The notes: generated by a model not told the origin, from the sequence alone. A stretch of DNA of 64,000 nt from Candidatus Enterococcus ferrettii (GCF_017377655.1 NZ_JAFREL010000023.1:1-64000), one strand, 5' to 3'; positions 1 to 9,206 are shown, numbered from the stretch's first letter. Program-made: numbers and translations.

Positions 1-269
1 TCCTAAAAGTCGCTTTTTTATTCTTTATTCCTATAGTTATATGCACTCTAAACTATATAAATGATATGATTTTTTATTCTATGAATCGACTTTTAAAAAT
101 TAAAATCAAGGATTGTTGAATTATGGGCTATAATATGAACGTTACAGTGCAGAAGCATTTTTATGAAAAAATTTTCTAGCTATATGAAGAAATGAATAGT
201 ATCTAATGAACACTCTAAATAAAAAAGATTTTAGTGCTGGAACCTAAAGAATATAATGAGGTAATTCAA
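1..269. other. Left-edge non-coding region
   Basis: No supported gene. The first ~22 bases end in a T-run after AAAAGTCGC and look like the 3' arm of a terminator for a gene outside the window. A TATAAT hexamer at 129-134 could be the -10 of a promoter for the membrane-protein gene that follows, but no convincing -35 lies at the usual distance. Confidence 0.4.
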
Positions 270-2066
270 TTGAGTAAAGAGAATAAATCTGAAAATTCAA
301 AATGTAGCAATTATAATTATGTAGTGAAACTGTTTGTCTCACTGCTCATTTTGGCAAGCGTATATTTCATGCTTCCAATTTTCAATTATGGACGGAGTTT
401 CAATCATATATTTATTTTATTTCTACTATTTACGATATATCTATTAGTAAATTGGGTTTTCTATAACTATAAGAAAAAAATATTTATTTACTCTGGTGTT
501 ATTAGTTTTTTTCTAGCCATATGCTTAGTAGTAGGTGAAGAACTAATACTATATTCACAAACTTTTTATTCAGTGAATACTACAATAAAAATCGTATTAA
601 TGATCGTAGTAATAATATGTCCCTTATATTTCATTTTTTTTCAATTGTGCACACTATCACTAGAAAGAACAGTCAATCGTGAAGGGGTTTTTGCAAGAAC
701 TTTTTTTGTTTGTGAAATAACTCTTTTATTTGGGTGGGGAATTCTTTTATTGTTATATTATCCTGGTATTTTCTCTTACGATTCACAATTTCAAGTTGTT
801 GAACTTTATGGAAGTCAGGGGTTAAGTACACAACACCCATTGATACATACATTTATTTTAAATATGATATTCATCATAGGGGATGCTGCAGGTAATATCC
901 AGTTTGGAGCCTTTTCGGTAACCATTTTCCAAATGATTGTTTGTTCAATAATTGTATCGTATTCTTGCGCAAGTATGGCAAAAGAAGGCTTTTCAAAAAA
1001 ATGGTTGCTCCTTTTAATTGGATATTATGCTTTTTTTCCGATATGTTCCATATTTCCTATTGTTGCTACTAAAGATGTTCTATTCTCTTTTTTATTTATG
1101 CTTGTTGTAACTTCATTAATGAAGTGGCAGACCAGAAAAGATATTTGGAAACTCAATAGAACGTACATTGAACTTTTTACTTTGTTCTTTATAACAGGTT
1201 TGTTTAGATACAATTTTGTATATGCTATACTGATAGCTAGTGTCATTATGTTAATCATACTAACAATGATTGGTAAGAAAAAGATCAGAAACTTCTTACT
1301 ACTGACATGTTTGCTATTCGCCGTGTCTATTAGCTGTTTCAACGATATTTTGATAAATATGACTAGCGCAGAAACACGATTACAAGGTGAAGCGCTTAGC
1401 GTTCCACTGCAACAACTGGCTCGCACTTTTAAAAAAAAACCTGAGGTTTTTTCTTCGGAGGAGAAAAAACTATTAACAAGCTTCGTTCCAGATGAAAATT
1501 TAGCTCAATATAATCCACGCATATCCGATCCTATTAAATCAAAATATTCATCAACTTCTGGCTTGGGGAATCTAATTGTATTATGGGCAAGAATAGGAGC
1601 AAAAGCTCCTAAGGAGTATATAGATGCATTTTTAATGAATACACAACCTTATTGGGATCCTAATTTTCAATATCCTGATCAGTATTATAAAAGTCCACCA
1701 ATCGAAATGTACACGAGAAGTCCGCAAATAGATCGAGATATCTATAGAGAAGAGAGTATGTTTCCAAACTTTGCAAATTCCTATAGAGACGCGATCGTTA
1801 ATGCAGAATTATTTAAAAAGATTCCATTATTTTCTCTTTTTTTTAATTCTGGGTTTGTCATTTGGTTAATCGTGTTGATGTTATTTTCAAATATTTTTAA
1901 AGGGAGGTGTAAGTTTATTCCTGTTTTTTTACTAATATTTTCTTATTTACTTACATTAATAATGGGCCCTGTAATGATAGTGCGGTATGCATTACCTTTT
2001 TTTCTCGTTTGGCCGGTTCTTGCAATGTATACTGTACACAAAGACAGTTATGTCAAGAAAGTATGA
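270..2066 (+). CDS. Polytopic membrane protein, DUF6020-like, GT-C glycosyltransferase candidate
   Basis: A 598-residue protein with about a dozen hydrophobic segments. After four N-terminal segments it has a YYPG...SYDSQ motif near residues 163-173 and a TQHPLIHT motif near 188-195. This pattern is shared by DUF6020-type proteins with GT-C architecture, which transfer sugars from lipid-linked donors outside the membrane. A non-membrane stretch near residues 365-515 carries Asp/Tyr-rich motifs, followed by two or three C-terminal membrane segments. I chose TTG at 270 because GAGG at 258-261 is well placed for it; the upstream GTG at 234 has no ribosome binding site. The gene is visibly AT-rich compared with genes from 4572 onward. 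The class is fairly sure; the substrate is unknown. Confidence 0.6.
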   Translation: MSKENKSENSKCSNYNYVVKLFVSLLILASVYFMLPIFNYGRSFNHIFILFLLFTIYLLVNWVFYNYKKKIFIYSGVISFFLAICLVVGEELILYSQTFYSVNTTIKIVLMIVVIICPLYFIFFQLCTLSLERTVNREGVFARTFFVCEITLLFGWGILLLLYYPGIFSYDSQFQVVELYGSQGLSTQHPLIHTFILNMIFIIGDAAGNIQFGAFSVTIFQMIVCSIIVSYSCASMAKEGFSKKWLLLLIGYYAFFPICSIFPIVATKDVLFSFLFMLVVTSLMKWQTRKDIWKLNRTYIELFTLFFITGLFRYNFVYAILIASVIMLIILTMIGKKKIRNFLLLTCLLFAVSISCFNDILINMTSAETRLQGEALSVPLQQLARTFKKKPEVFSSEEKKLLTSFVPDENLAQYNPRISDPIKSKYSSTSGLGNLIVLWARIGAKAPKEYIDAFLMNTQPYWDPNFQYPDQYYKSPPIEMYTRSPQIDRDIYREESMFPNFANSYRDAIVNAELFKKIPLFSLFFNSGFVIWLIVLMLFSNIFKGRCKFIPVFLLIFSYLLTLIMGPVMIVRYALPFFLVWPVLAMYTVHKDSYVKKV

Positions 2067-2212
2067 GGTTTTCTATAATTATCAAGTCTTTTAATGAAAG
2101 CTTCTTTAGACTCTTTTCATTCAAAAATGGATAGTAAAAACATAAGTAAAATAGTTTGTGATGAGTTAAAAAGGCTAGTAGTGTTAAAAAAATAGAAAGT
2201 AGGAGAACTAAT

Positions 2213-3406
2213 TTGCTAAAAGCTACATTAAAAACGTTAGTGTCATTAATAATTTTATATGTTATATTGATGACTACTACATATAGTATTCCGAATAGCG
2301 CCTTAAACGAAAAAATAGATGAATCATTATCTACTTTGAAATATGAAGGAGACTACAAGATAATCAACACTGGGGATTTTGGAACAAGGTTGGATAACTT
2401 CACTGATAGGGTTATGATCCAAAAGGCTAGAAAGGGAGAAGCCTCACCTATAAAAGAGGGCATGTCAATATCTGATTATCCAAGGTATTGGCATGGCTAT
2501 CAAGTATTTCTTCGTCCTATGCTTACCGTGATAAGCTATACTTCAATTAGACAAATTTATTTGTTGATTCTAATAATTTTTTTAGGTTTGAATTTCTATT
2601 TGCTTACTAAAAGGACTAACTTGCTAGTTTCAATTAGTCTAATGATTAGTTTGACGGCGGTTCGATTCAATGTATTCTCGTTAAGTATGCAGTTTTCTAA
2701 TGTTTTTATTTTGTTGTTAACTGGGAATGTGTTTTTGCTTACTAGAAATGATGCTTTTTTCAAAGGCTATAAACGTTATCTCTTTTTTCTAGTTATAGCT
2801 TCCTTAACTAATTTTTTTGATCTATTAACTGCTCCAATGATTACTTTAGGAATACCTTTGGTTATTGTTTGCTATCTGATGCTCACCACTGTTGGAAAAG
2901 AAAAATATTCTCTGCTAGATTTTGTAAAAAATATTATTAATTGTAGTTTTTTTTGGGGTATTGGATATGGTATAACTTGGATAAGCAAGTGGTCGGTTGC
3001 CACCGTTATCTTGAAAAGAAATGTTGTATCTGATGCTATCAATCAGATATTATTTCGAACGGAAGGGGATCAAAATTGGCCTGTTGACAGGGTTAAGATG
3101 CTTGGGCATAATATATTGCTTGCTTTCAACAAAATTAACTTGCTTTTTATTGTAGGCTTTCTGTTATCTGTGATCATTATGATTTTATTGAAAAGAAAGA
3201 GAAGTATTAAAGTAATTTTTGAAAAGCGCATTCTTGTATCAATTTGCTCATTTATATTTATAGCAAGTATGCCTTATCTTTGGTATTTAATTTTGGCAAA
3301 TCATTCGCAAATTCACTACTGGTTTACTTATAGGTTACAAGTAATAACCATATTTTCTATAATGGTCACTTTCTCTTTTTTTTACGACTGTTTATGTAGG
3401 GAATAA
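2213..3406 (+). CDS. Unrecognised polytopic membrane protein
   Basis: I do not recognise this 397-residue protein. It has one N-terminal membrane segment (about residues 8-26), then an extracytoplasmic-looking loop of ~75 residues ending in a YPRYWHGYQVFLRP motif, then about eight further membrane segments. One segment holds NFFDLLTAP, reminiscent of an acidic loop residue in lipid-linked sugar transferases. The size and layout could fit a GT-C enzyme or a polymer export partner, but that is inference from shape only. The TTG start at 2213 is supported by AGGAGA about 8 bases upstream. It lies between a GT-C candidate and a GT2 gene, has the same AT-rich composition as its left neighbour, and may have been acquired with it. 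Confidence 0.5.
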   Translation: MLKATLKTLVSLIILYVILMTTTYSIPNSALNEKIDESLSTLKYEGDYKIINTGDFGTRLDNFTDRVMIQKARKGEASPIKEGMSISDYPRYWHGYQVFLRPMLTVISYTSIRQIYLLILIIFLGLNFYLLTKRTNLLVSISLMISLTAVRFNVFSLSMQFSNVFILLLTGNVFLLTRNDAFFKGYKRYLFFLVIASLTNFFDLLTAPMITLGIPLVIVCYLMLTTVGKEKYSLLDFVKNIINCSFFWGIGYGITWISKWSVATVILKRNVVSDAINQILFRTEGDQNWPVDRVKMLGHNILLAFNKINLLFIVGFLLSVIIMILLKRKRSIKVIFEKRILVSICSFIFIASMPYLWYLILANHSQIHYWFTYRLQVITIFSIMVTFSFFYDCLCRE

Positions 3407-3526
3407 TCAAGTAATAACCGTTATTTTGTAAAAAAATATCAAAATGCGATATTAGGTCAAAATAATATTTGAGAAAAATTAAACGATTTTTGAGATGAAC
3501 TATTTTTAATACAGAGGAGAAATTTG

Positions 3527-4480
3527 ATGGAAAAAATAGCAGTACTAATCCCTTGTTACAACGAGGCCTTGACCATAAAAAAAGTAATCAATGATTTTCA
3601 AAGAGAACTTCCAAATGCAGATATTTACGTCTATGACAATAACTCTACTGATAACACTCATGAGATTGCTTTAAACGAGGGAGTAATCGTTCGTAAAGAA
3701 CCTCGTCAAGGTAAAGGGAATGTTATTCGGCAGATGTTTTTTGACATTGATGCTGATTATTATTTGATGGTGGATGGGGATGATACTTACCCTGCAGAAG
3801 CTTCTCATGAACTTTTAAAGGCGCTGAGAGAAAGCAGAGCGGATATGGTGATTGGTGACCGTTTATCTAATGGTACCTACTTTGAGGAAAACAAGCGTGC
3901 TTTTCATGATGTGGGTAATAATCTAGTAAAGAATACTATCAATCAGCTTTATAAAGCAAATATTAAGGATGTTATGACTGGTTATCGTGGATTCAATAAG
4001 TTGTTTGTGAAGAGCTTCCCTGTAATGAGCTCGGGTTTCCAAATTGAGACTGAATTTACTATCCATGCGTTAGATAAACGCTTCAAACTTATTGAAATCC
4101 CTATTGGTTATCGTGATCGCCCTGAAGGCAGTGAATCAAAACTGAACACTGTTTCTGATGGGATTAAGGTATTGCTAACAATTGTTAAAATGTGTAAAGA
4201 TTACAAACCGATGTTGTTCTTTTCGATTTTTACTGTTTTTTTCTTTTTATTAGGATTAATTACTGGTATTCCAGTTATTTCCGAGTTTATTAAAACTGGT
4301 TTCATTACCAAATTACCATCCTCAGTTCTAGCGACCGGTTTAATGACTCTTGCACTTTTGCTGCTAATTACAGGTTTGATACTCGATACAGTGGTTACAA
4401 ACGCTAAAAAGGATTACGAACTAAATCTTTATCACGTGTACAATAAAATTTCCAATAGGAAAGATACTACAAAAGTGTAA
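3527..4480 (+). CDS. Family 2 glycosyltransferase with two C-terminal membrane helices
   Basis: A 317-residue GT-A fold glycosyltransferase. It opens with IAVLIPCYNE, carries a DNNSTD nucleotide-binding loop near residue 38 and VDGDDTYP, a DXD-type metal site, near residue 82. A TGYRGFN motif and an RPEGSESK motif, typical of polyprenyl-phosphate sugar transferases, follow. Two hydrophobic helices near 225-245 and 265-287 anchor it in the membrane. It likely transfers a sugar from a nucleotide donor to undecaprenyl phosphate or a wall precursor. ATG at 3527 is preferred over TTG at 3524 because GAGGAGA at 3514-3520 is then spaced by about six bases. It may supply the donor used by the two membrane proteins upstream. 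Confidence 0.75.
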   Translation: MEKIAVLIPCYNEALTIKKVINDFQRELPNADIYVYDNNSTDNTHEIALNEGVIVRKEPRQGKGNVIRQMFFDIDADYYLMVDGDDTYPAEASHELLKALRESRADMVIGDRLSNGTYFEENKRAFHDVGNNLVKNTINQLYKANIKDVMTGYRGFNKLFVKSFPVMSSGFQIETEFTIHALDKRFKLIEIPIGYRDRPEGSESKLNTVSDGIKVLLTIVKMCKDYKPMLFFSIFTVFFFLLGLITGIPVISEFIKTGFITKLPSSVLATGLMTLALLLLITGLILDTVVTNAKKDYELNLYHVYNKISNRKDTTKV

Positions 4481-4507
4481 AATTTATTACGAAACATCGA
4501 ATATCAT

Positions 4508-4535
4508 TTCGCTTCTCCGAACTTTCATGTATAAT
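4508..4535 (+). promoter_or_regulatory. Promoter of mltG
   Basis: A perfect TATAAT lies at 4530-4535 with a weak TTCGCT at 4508-4513, spaced 16 bases, 37 bases upstream of the mltG start. No terminator separates it from the preceding glycosyltransferase gene. Confidence 0.5.
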
Positions 4536-4571
4536 ATACAAAGTTATGACATGAAGTAAGGGGGAGTTGTT

Positions 4572-6032
4572 TTGTCTGACGTGCAGAACACACACTCAGA
4601 AGAAGGTTCTTTTAAAGAACAAATTATGCGTGCGTTAGAAGAAAATCGGCAAAAACGTGAGACTGAACAGGGCGGAGAATCTATCAAAAAGATTGAACGA
4701 CCTTATGCTCCTAAACAAGATCCGATTGTTAAAGAGAAAAAACAAACTTCTGCAAAAAAGCAAGCTGCAGTTGCTTCTAAAAAAGCGAGAGAAGAAACAG
4801 TAACTTCAGCTGCTATAGAAGAAGTTAGTGAAAATGATGAACCGACTATTTTTGAAAAACTTAGTGATAAAATAGAAGAGATTCGTCAGATCGATTACGA
4901 TGAATATGAAGAAGAGTTAAGCGAGGAGAGCAATTTGAAGCGAGCAGAACGTAGAAAAGAGGATCGGGTCGTTCGAAAGATCGTCTATGTTTTGACTGTT
5001 GCGATATTGATTATTGCTGGAATTTTGGCTATTTCCGGATATAATTATGTCAGTGCAGGTTTAAAACCCTTAGATACTAATGATAAAAAATTAGTACAAG
5101 TTGAGGTACCTAGTGGTTCATCCAATCGACAGATTGGTGAAATTTTAGAAAAAGACGACATCATTCGTGACGGATTAGTCTTTAACTTCTATACTAAATT
5201 TAAAAACTTAACGAACTTTCAAGCTGGTTATTATCAGTTTTCACCGAATATGACATTGGATCAAATTGGTAAGGAGCTGCAGCAAGGTGGAAGTGATGTA
5301 CCTTTAGATGATGCTTCTAAACTAACTATCCCTGAAGGATATGATATTGACCAGATTGGCACTTTAGTTGCTAAAAAAACAGATTTTACTAAAGAGGACT
5401 TCTTGAATTTGATGAATGATGAAACGTTCTTTAATCAATTGAAAGAACAATATCCAGATTTACTGACGGATGCTGGAAATGCTGAGGGTGTTAAATATCG
5501 TTTAGAAGGATATTTATTCCCTGCTACGTATAATGTTTTAAAAACCAATAATTTACAAGAATTGGTTACTCAAATGGTTGATGCAACTAGCCAAGTGATG
5601 GCGCCTTACTACAGCAAAATCAAAGAAAAAGGCATGACCGTACAAGAAGTAATGACTTTAGCTTCCTTAGTGGAAAAAGAGGGAATAACAACAGAGGATC
5701 GTAAGCAAATTGCGCAAGTGTTCTTCAATCGTATTGATGAAGGCATGCCATTGCAATCTGATATCTCAATTCTTTATGCTTTAGGGGAGCATAAAGAATT
5801 AGTTACCTACAAAGATACGGAAATTGATTCTCCATACAATCTGTATGTTAATACTGGTTATGGACCAGGGCCTTTTGACAGTCCAAGTCAGGATGCAATC
5901 TTGGCTGTACTGGAACCAACTGCCAATGATTATTATTATTTTGTAGCAGACATTTCAACTGGAAAAGTATATTATGCTAAAACGTATGATGAGCATATGG
6001 AATTAGTTGAAAAATATGTTAATAAAGATTAG
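4572..6032 (+). CDS. mltG: Endolytic murein transglycosylase MltG
   Basis: A 486-residue YceG/MltG family protein that cuts nascent glycan strands at the membrane and so sets peptidoglycan strand length. Residues ~1-130 form a long charged Lys/Glu-rich cytoplasmic region, longer than in the Escherichia coli enzyme and typical of lactic-acid cocci. One membrane helix follows near 137-158, then a LysM-like region and the catalytic domain. LEGYLFPATY near 314 and LASLVEKEG near 365 are the family signatures; the Glu of LVEKEG corresponds to the catalytic acid. FNRI..GMPLQSD closes the site. The TTG start follows GGGGGAG. It sits directly upstream of greA, an arrangement common in enterococci and streptococci. 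Confidence 0.93.
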   Translation: MSDVQNTHSEEGSFKEQIMRALEENRQKRETEQGGESIKKIERPYAPKQDPIVKEKKQTSAKKQAAVASKKAREETVTSAAIEEVSENDEPTIFEKLSDKIEEIRQIDYDEYEEELSEESNLKRAERRKEDRVVRKIVYVLTVAILIIAGILAISGYNYVSAGLKPLDTNDKKLVQVEVPSGSSNRQIGEILEKDDIIRDGLVFNFYTKFKNLTNFQAGYYQFSPNMTLDQIGKELQQGGSDVPLDDASKLTIPEGYDIDQIGTLVAKKTDFTKEDFLNLMNDETFFNQLKEQYPDLLTDAGNAEGVKYRLEGYLFPATYNVLKTNNLQELVTQMVDATSQVMAPYYSKIKEKGMTVQEVMTLASLVEKEGITTEDRKQIAQVFFNRIDEGMPLQSDISILYALGEHKELVTYKDTEIDSPYNLYVNTGYGPGPFDSPSQDAILAVLEPTANDYYYFVADISTGKVYYAKTYDEHMELVEKYVNKD

Positions 6033-6062
6033 CTAGACTAATTTACAAATAAGCAATTACGT

Positions 6063-6099
6063 GGTAATCTTTTGTGGATCAACTCTACAAAGGATTACC
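6063..6099 (+). terminator. Long hairpin between mltG and greA with a weak U-tract
   Basis: Arms GGTAATCTTTTGTGGA and TCTACAAAGGATTACC pair over 16 positions with two G-U pairs around a five-base loop. Only TTTCGTAATTTATTT follows, so it may act as a partial terminator or processing site, letting some transcription reach greA. Confidence 0.6.
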
Positions 6100-6136
6100 T
6101 TTCGTAATTTATTTAGAATGAAGGAGCAATAGAATT

Positions 6137-6610
6137 ATGGTAGAAAAAGTTTATCCTATGACACATGAAGGAAAAGAAAAGCTAGAGCAAGAATTGGAAG
6201 AATTGAAAACGGTAAAACGTGGCGAGATTATTGAGCGAATTAAAATCGCCCGCAGCTTTGGTGATTTATCTGAAAACTCGGAATATGAATCAGCTAAAGA
6301 TGAGCAGGCGTTTGTTGAAGGACGGATTAGCACACTTGAAAATATGATTCGGTTTGCACAAATTATTGACAATGACAATGTAGATTCTGATGAAATATCC
6401 ATTGGTAAAACTGTCACTTTTGTCGAACAGCCTGATGGTGACGAAGAAGAGTACACGATCGTTGGTAAAGCAGAAGCGGATCCATTTTCTGGCAAGATTT
6501 CGAATGATTCACCGATTGCTCAAGCGGTTATCGGTAAAAAAGTTGGAGATATTGTTTCTATTTCTACCCCTGGTGGAGATATGCAAGTGAAAATTACAAA
6601 AGTTGGTTAA
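6137..6610 (+). CDS. greA: Transcription elongation factor GreA
   Basis: A 157-residue GreA. It enters the RNA polymerase secondary channel and stimulates transcript cleavage to rescue backtracked complexes. The N-terminal coiled coil (about residues 8-75) contains the [18 protein letters not shown] stretch with the acidic tip residues, and the C-terminal FKBP-like domain ends in [12 protein letters not shown]. The length matches the family exactly. ATG at 6137 follows AAGGAG. It probably has partial read-through from mltG and its own strong terminator. Confidence 0.97.
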   Translation: MVEKVYPMTHEGKEKLEQELEELKTVKRGEIIERIKIARSFGDLSENSEYESAKDEQAFVEGRISTLENMIRFAQIIDNDNVDSDEISIGKTVTFVEQPDGDEEEYTIVGKAEADPFSGKISNDSPIAQAVIGKKVGDIVSISTPGGDMQVKITKVG

Positions 6611-6641
6611 ACTTAATCAGAGGTTTTAATGATTTTATACT

Positions 6642-6676
6642 AAGCTTCACGAACTAATTTTCGTGGAGCTTTTCTT
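6642..6676 (+). terminator. Terminator of greA
   Basis: AAGCTTCACGAA pairs with TTCGTGGAGCTT (one G-U) around a six-base loop, followed by TTCTT. Confidence 0.85.
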
Positions 6677-6682
6677 ATGTCC

Positions 6683-6700
6683 TACTAAAGTCCGATAGTA
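6683..6700 (+). promoter_or_regulatory. Candidate LiaR operator upstream of liaF
   Basis: TACTA and TAGTA form an inverted repeat around AAGTCCGA, about 55 bases before the liaF start. An AGTCC core occurs in binding sites of LiaR/VraR-type regulators, which autoregulate their operons. The assignment is inference from position and core match only. Confidence 0.3.
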
Positions 6701-6754
6701 TTCGAAATGCAAAACAAGTAGAATGAGGTATAAACAATTCAGGGGGAGAATATT

Positions 6755-7477
6755 GTGAGAAGTCCTTGGCGTTTTTTTATCATTATTGAAGCTTTGCTGG
6801 CAGTTTTTCTACTGTGGCAGGTTTCATCGAATCCACCCGTATTGGTTATGGTGGTATTTGGTATTTTAAATATCTATTGGGGATTACGTAAAAATCGTCG
6901 CCGCAAATTTCAACTTATTTTGGGTTCGTTGATTTTAATAATTTGCTTGGTAAATAGTCCGGCGACATGGTTAATGCTTATTTTTGCGATTTTGTTTTTG
7001 GGCTTAAAGGGAGTGGAAATTGCGGGCGTCTCTTTTCCAAGTTATTCCTTTAAAAATAAAAAGCAAATGATTATCGTGGCAACCGAAAACCCAACCGAGC
7101 ATCAAGGCGAGAAAAAGAAACAGTCTTGGTTTGGCAACGATCGCATAGGCAATCAGGTTTTTGAATGGGATGATATCAATGTGGATCTTTTTGCTGGCGA
7201 TACGATAGTAGATTTAGGGAATACTTTGCTTCCCAAAGAAGATAGTGTTGTAATTATTCGTAAAGTTTTTGGTCGAACTCGTATACTGGTTCCTTATGGA
7301 GTAGGAATTTTGTTCGAACATGCTACATTCTACGGGAAAGTTCATTTTGAAGATGAGGAAATAAGCTTGAAAAATGAATCATTAAAAATGTATAGTGATG
7401 ACTATGATGATAGTCCAAGAAGAATAAAGTTGATTACAAATTCCTTACTCGGTGATGTCGAGGTGATTCGAGTATGA
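6755..7477 (+). CDS. liaF: LiaF, membrane inhibitor of the Lia envelope-stress response
   Basis: A 240-residue protein with two to four short membrane segments in the first ~85 residues and a C-terminal domain of the LiaF/VraT type (DUF2154), seen in FAGDTIVDLGNTLLP and in the following repeated beta strands around residues 145-235. LiaF holds the LiaS kinase inactive until lipid II cycle antibiotics or membrane-active peptides perturb the envelope. GTG at 6755 follows GGGGGAG. The stop overlaps the liaS start by four bases, so translation is coupled. The position after greA matches Enterococcus faecalis and E. faecium. Confidence 0.92.
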   Translation: MRSPWRFFIIIEALLAVFLLWQVSSNPPVLVMVVFGILNIYWGLRKNRRRKFQLILGSLILIICLVNSPATWLMLIFAILFLGLKGVEIAGVSFPSYSFKNKKQMIIVATENPTEHQGEKKKQSWFGNDRIGNQVFEWDDINVDLFAGDTIVDLGNTLLPKEDSVVIIRKVFGRTRILVPYGVGILFEHATFYGKVHFEDEEISLKNESLKMYSDDYDDSPRRIKLITNSLLGDVEVIRV

Positions 7478-8559
7478 TGGATAAGTTTTCACGCGGTCAT
7501 TTGGCATTTTATTCGGGGCTAGCAACTTTTCTATTGTTAATTACAACTCTTTATATGTACATGTATGCGATTGGCAAGAAAAATTTGATTGGTCAGCTAG
7601 TAACTGCTAGAATTTTCTATATTCCTATGATTATTCATTTATTGATGATTGCGTTCACGGTTGGAATTGTTGTGTATTTTTTAATTACATTCTTGCAGAA
7701 GCAGCAGTTTGATAAGATTGAGGAAAAGCTTCAATATTTATCATCAGGTAATTATGATCATCCGAACTTAGATGCTTCTATGTCTCAAACTAAGGATTTA
7801 TTGTTGATTAATGATGATATTAAAAAGATCCAACAAAAGCTGGTTAACATGTCAAGAGAGCTGCAGCAATTAAGCAGTCAGCCGCAGCTAGTAGACGGTA
7901 CGACTAAGGAAAAAATATTAGAAGAGGAAAGACACCGCTTAGCCAGAGAATTGCATGATTCGGTGTCTCAGCAGCTGTTTGCGGCCATGATGATGATGTC
8001 AGCGCTAAATGAACAGTCTCAGTATTCTGATGAACTAGAGCCTTATAAGAAACATCTAGCTATGGTGGCGGACATAATTAATGCTGCTCAATCTGAAATG
8101 AGAGCGTTGCTACTGCACTTAAGACCTGTTAGCTTAGAAGGTAAAAGCTTACGTCAAGGAATTGAGCAATTATTAAAGGAACTGCAAACGAAAATTCAAA
8201 TTCGTTTGAAATGGGATGTTCAGGATATTCAAGTATCTTCGTCAATTGAGGATCAGCTGTTCCGTGTGGTCCAGGAATTACTCTCAAATACACTGCGGCA
8301 TGCAAAAGCAAGGGAGTTAGAAGTGTATTTAAAAATTATTGGTCAAAATATCAGTTTACGTGTAATTGATGACGGAGTAGGTTTTGAAACCAATGACGAA
8401 CACGCCGGTAGTTATGGATTAAGAAATATTCGTGAACGTATCGCTGGTGTAGGTGGGACAACAAAAATAATTAGTTTTAAAGGACAAGGAACGAGTATTG
8501 AGATTAAAGTTCCTTTAGTGAAGGAGGCAAAACATGATACGAGTGTTGTTGGTGGATGA
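7474..8559 (+). CDS. liaS: LiaS sensor histidine kinase
   Basis: A 361-residue intramembrane-sensing kinase of the NarL-partner class (HisKA_3). Two membrane helices lie near residues 11-33 and 49-74 with a very short outer loop, typical of kinases sensing the membrane through LiaF. A HAMP-like linker and coiled region follow. The H-box is [15 protein letters not shown] with phospho-acceptor His161. The ATPase domain shows NTLRHAKA and DDGVGFE. It overlaps liaF by four bases and liaR by 26 bases. Changes in its enterococcal homologues are known to affect daptomycin susceptibility. Confidence 0.94.
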   Translation: MMDKFSRGHLAFYSGLATFLLLITTLYMYMYAIGKKNLIGQLVTARIFYIPMIIHLLMIAFTVGIVVYFLITFLQKQQFDKIEEKLQYLSSGNYDHPNLDASMSQTKDLLLINDDIKKIQQKLVNMSRELQQLSSQPQLVDGTTKEKILEEERHRLARELHDSVSQQLFAAMMMMSALNEQSQYSDELEPYKKHLAMVADIINAAQSEMRALLLHLRPVSLEGKSLRQGIEQLLKELQTKIQIRLKWDVQDIQVSSSIEDQLFRVVQELLSNTLRHAKARELEVYLKIIGQNISLRVIDDGVGFETNDEHAGSYGLRNIRERIAGVGGTTKIISFKGQGTSIEIKVPLVKEAKHDTSVVGG

Positions 8560-9166
8560 TCATGAAATGGTTCGTTTAGGAGTTTCTTCTTATTTATCCA
8601 TTCAAAGCGATATTGAAGTAGTTGGTGAAGCTGAGAATGGTGAAGAAGGTTATGACAAGGCTTTAAACTTGCGACCAGACGTCATTTTGATGGATTTGGT
8701 GATGGAAGTAATGGACGGCATCGAATCTACTAAAAAAATCCTAAATGACTGGCCAGAGGCCAAAATATTGATTGTAACGAGTTTTATTGATGATGAGAAG
8801 GTTTATCCAGCAATCGAAGCTGGTGCTTCTGGATATTTACTTAAAACGTCAACTGCCCACGAAATCGCGGATGCTATTAGAGCAACATACAAAGGTGAGC
8901 GGGTTTTAGAGCCAGAAGTGACCACTAAGATGATGGAACAGCTGTCTAATCGTAATCGACATGTTCTTCATGAAGAGTTGACCAATCGGGAGCAGGAAAT
9001 CTTATTACTAATTGCTCAAGGTATGAGTAATCAAGAAATTGCTGACGAATTATTTATTACATTGAAAACAGTCAAAACACACGTATCAAATATTTTGGCG
9101 AAATTAGAAGTAGAGGATCGTACTCAGGCAGCAATCTACGCCTTCAAACACGGGTTAATAAAATAG
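8534..9166 (+). CDS. liaR: LiaR response regulator
   Basis: A 210-residue NarL/LuxR family regulator. The receiver domain has the acidic pair Asp8-Asp9, phospho-acceptor Asp54 in VILMDL and Lys104 in LLKTS. The C-terminal HTH shows [15 protein letters not shown] and the [16 protein letters not shown] recognition region near 168-190. ATG at 8534 follows GGAGG inside the end of liaS. It is the output of the LiaFSR system and probably binds upstream of liaF. No other recognisable Lia target gene is adjacent. Confidence 0.95.
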   Translation: MIRVLLVDDHEMVRLGVSSYLSIQSDIEVVGEAENGEEGYDKALNLRPDVILMDLVMEVMDGIESTKKILNDWPEAKILIVTSFIDDEKVYPAIEAGASGYLLKTSTAHEIADAIRATYKGERVLEPEVTTKMMEQLSNRNRHVLHEELTNREQEILLLIAQGMSNQEIADELFITLKTVKTHVSNILAKLEVEDRTQAAIYAFKHGLIK

Positions 9167-9191
9167 AGGAGTTCCTCTGTTTTATTAACCC
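9152..9191 (+). terminator. Hairpin spanning the liaR stop codon
   Basis: GGGTTAATAAAATAGAGGA pairs with TCCTCTGTTTTATTAACCC over 19 positions (one G-U), with only two bases between the arms. The liaR stop at 9164-9166 is inside the left arm. No real U-tract follows, so it may stabilise the mRNA 3' end or act as a weak terminator. Confidence 0.55.
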
Positions 9192-9197
9192 GCTCTT

Positions 9198-9206
9198 TGC
9201 TATACT
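9198..9206 (+). promoter_or_regulatory. Extended -10 promoter for ktrA
   Basis: TGCTATACT gives a TGn-TATACT extended -10 about 67 bases before ktrA, just after the liaR hairpin. No good -35 is seen. Confidence 0.45.

Noticed and set aside
1025-1426. A 133-codon frame on the minus strand inside the first membrane-protein gene
   Set aside because: It is the antisense shadow of a hydrophobic coding sequence, has no binding site and no family resemblance.
2131-2199. A 22-codon frame between the first two genes
   Set aside because: No ribosome binding site and no distinctive composition; chance frame in AT-rich DNA.
3339-3420. AAGTAATAACC occurring twice about 70 bases apart
   Set aside because: Two short copies in AT-rich DNA, one within a gene; no array, no flanking duplication and no mobile-element gene.
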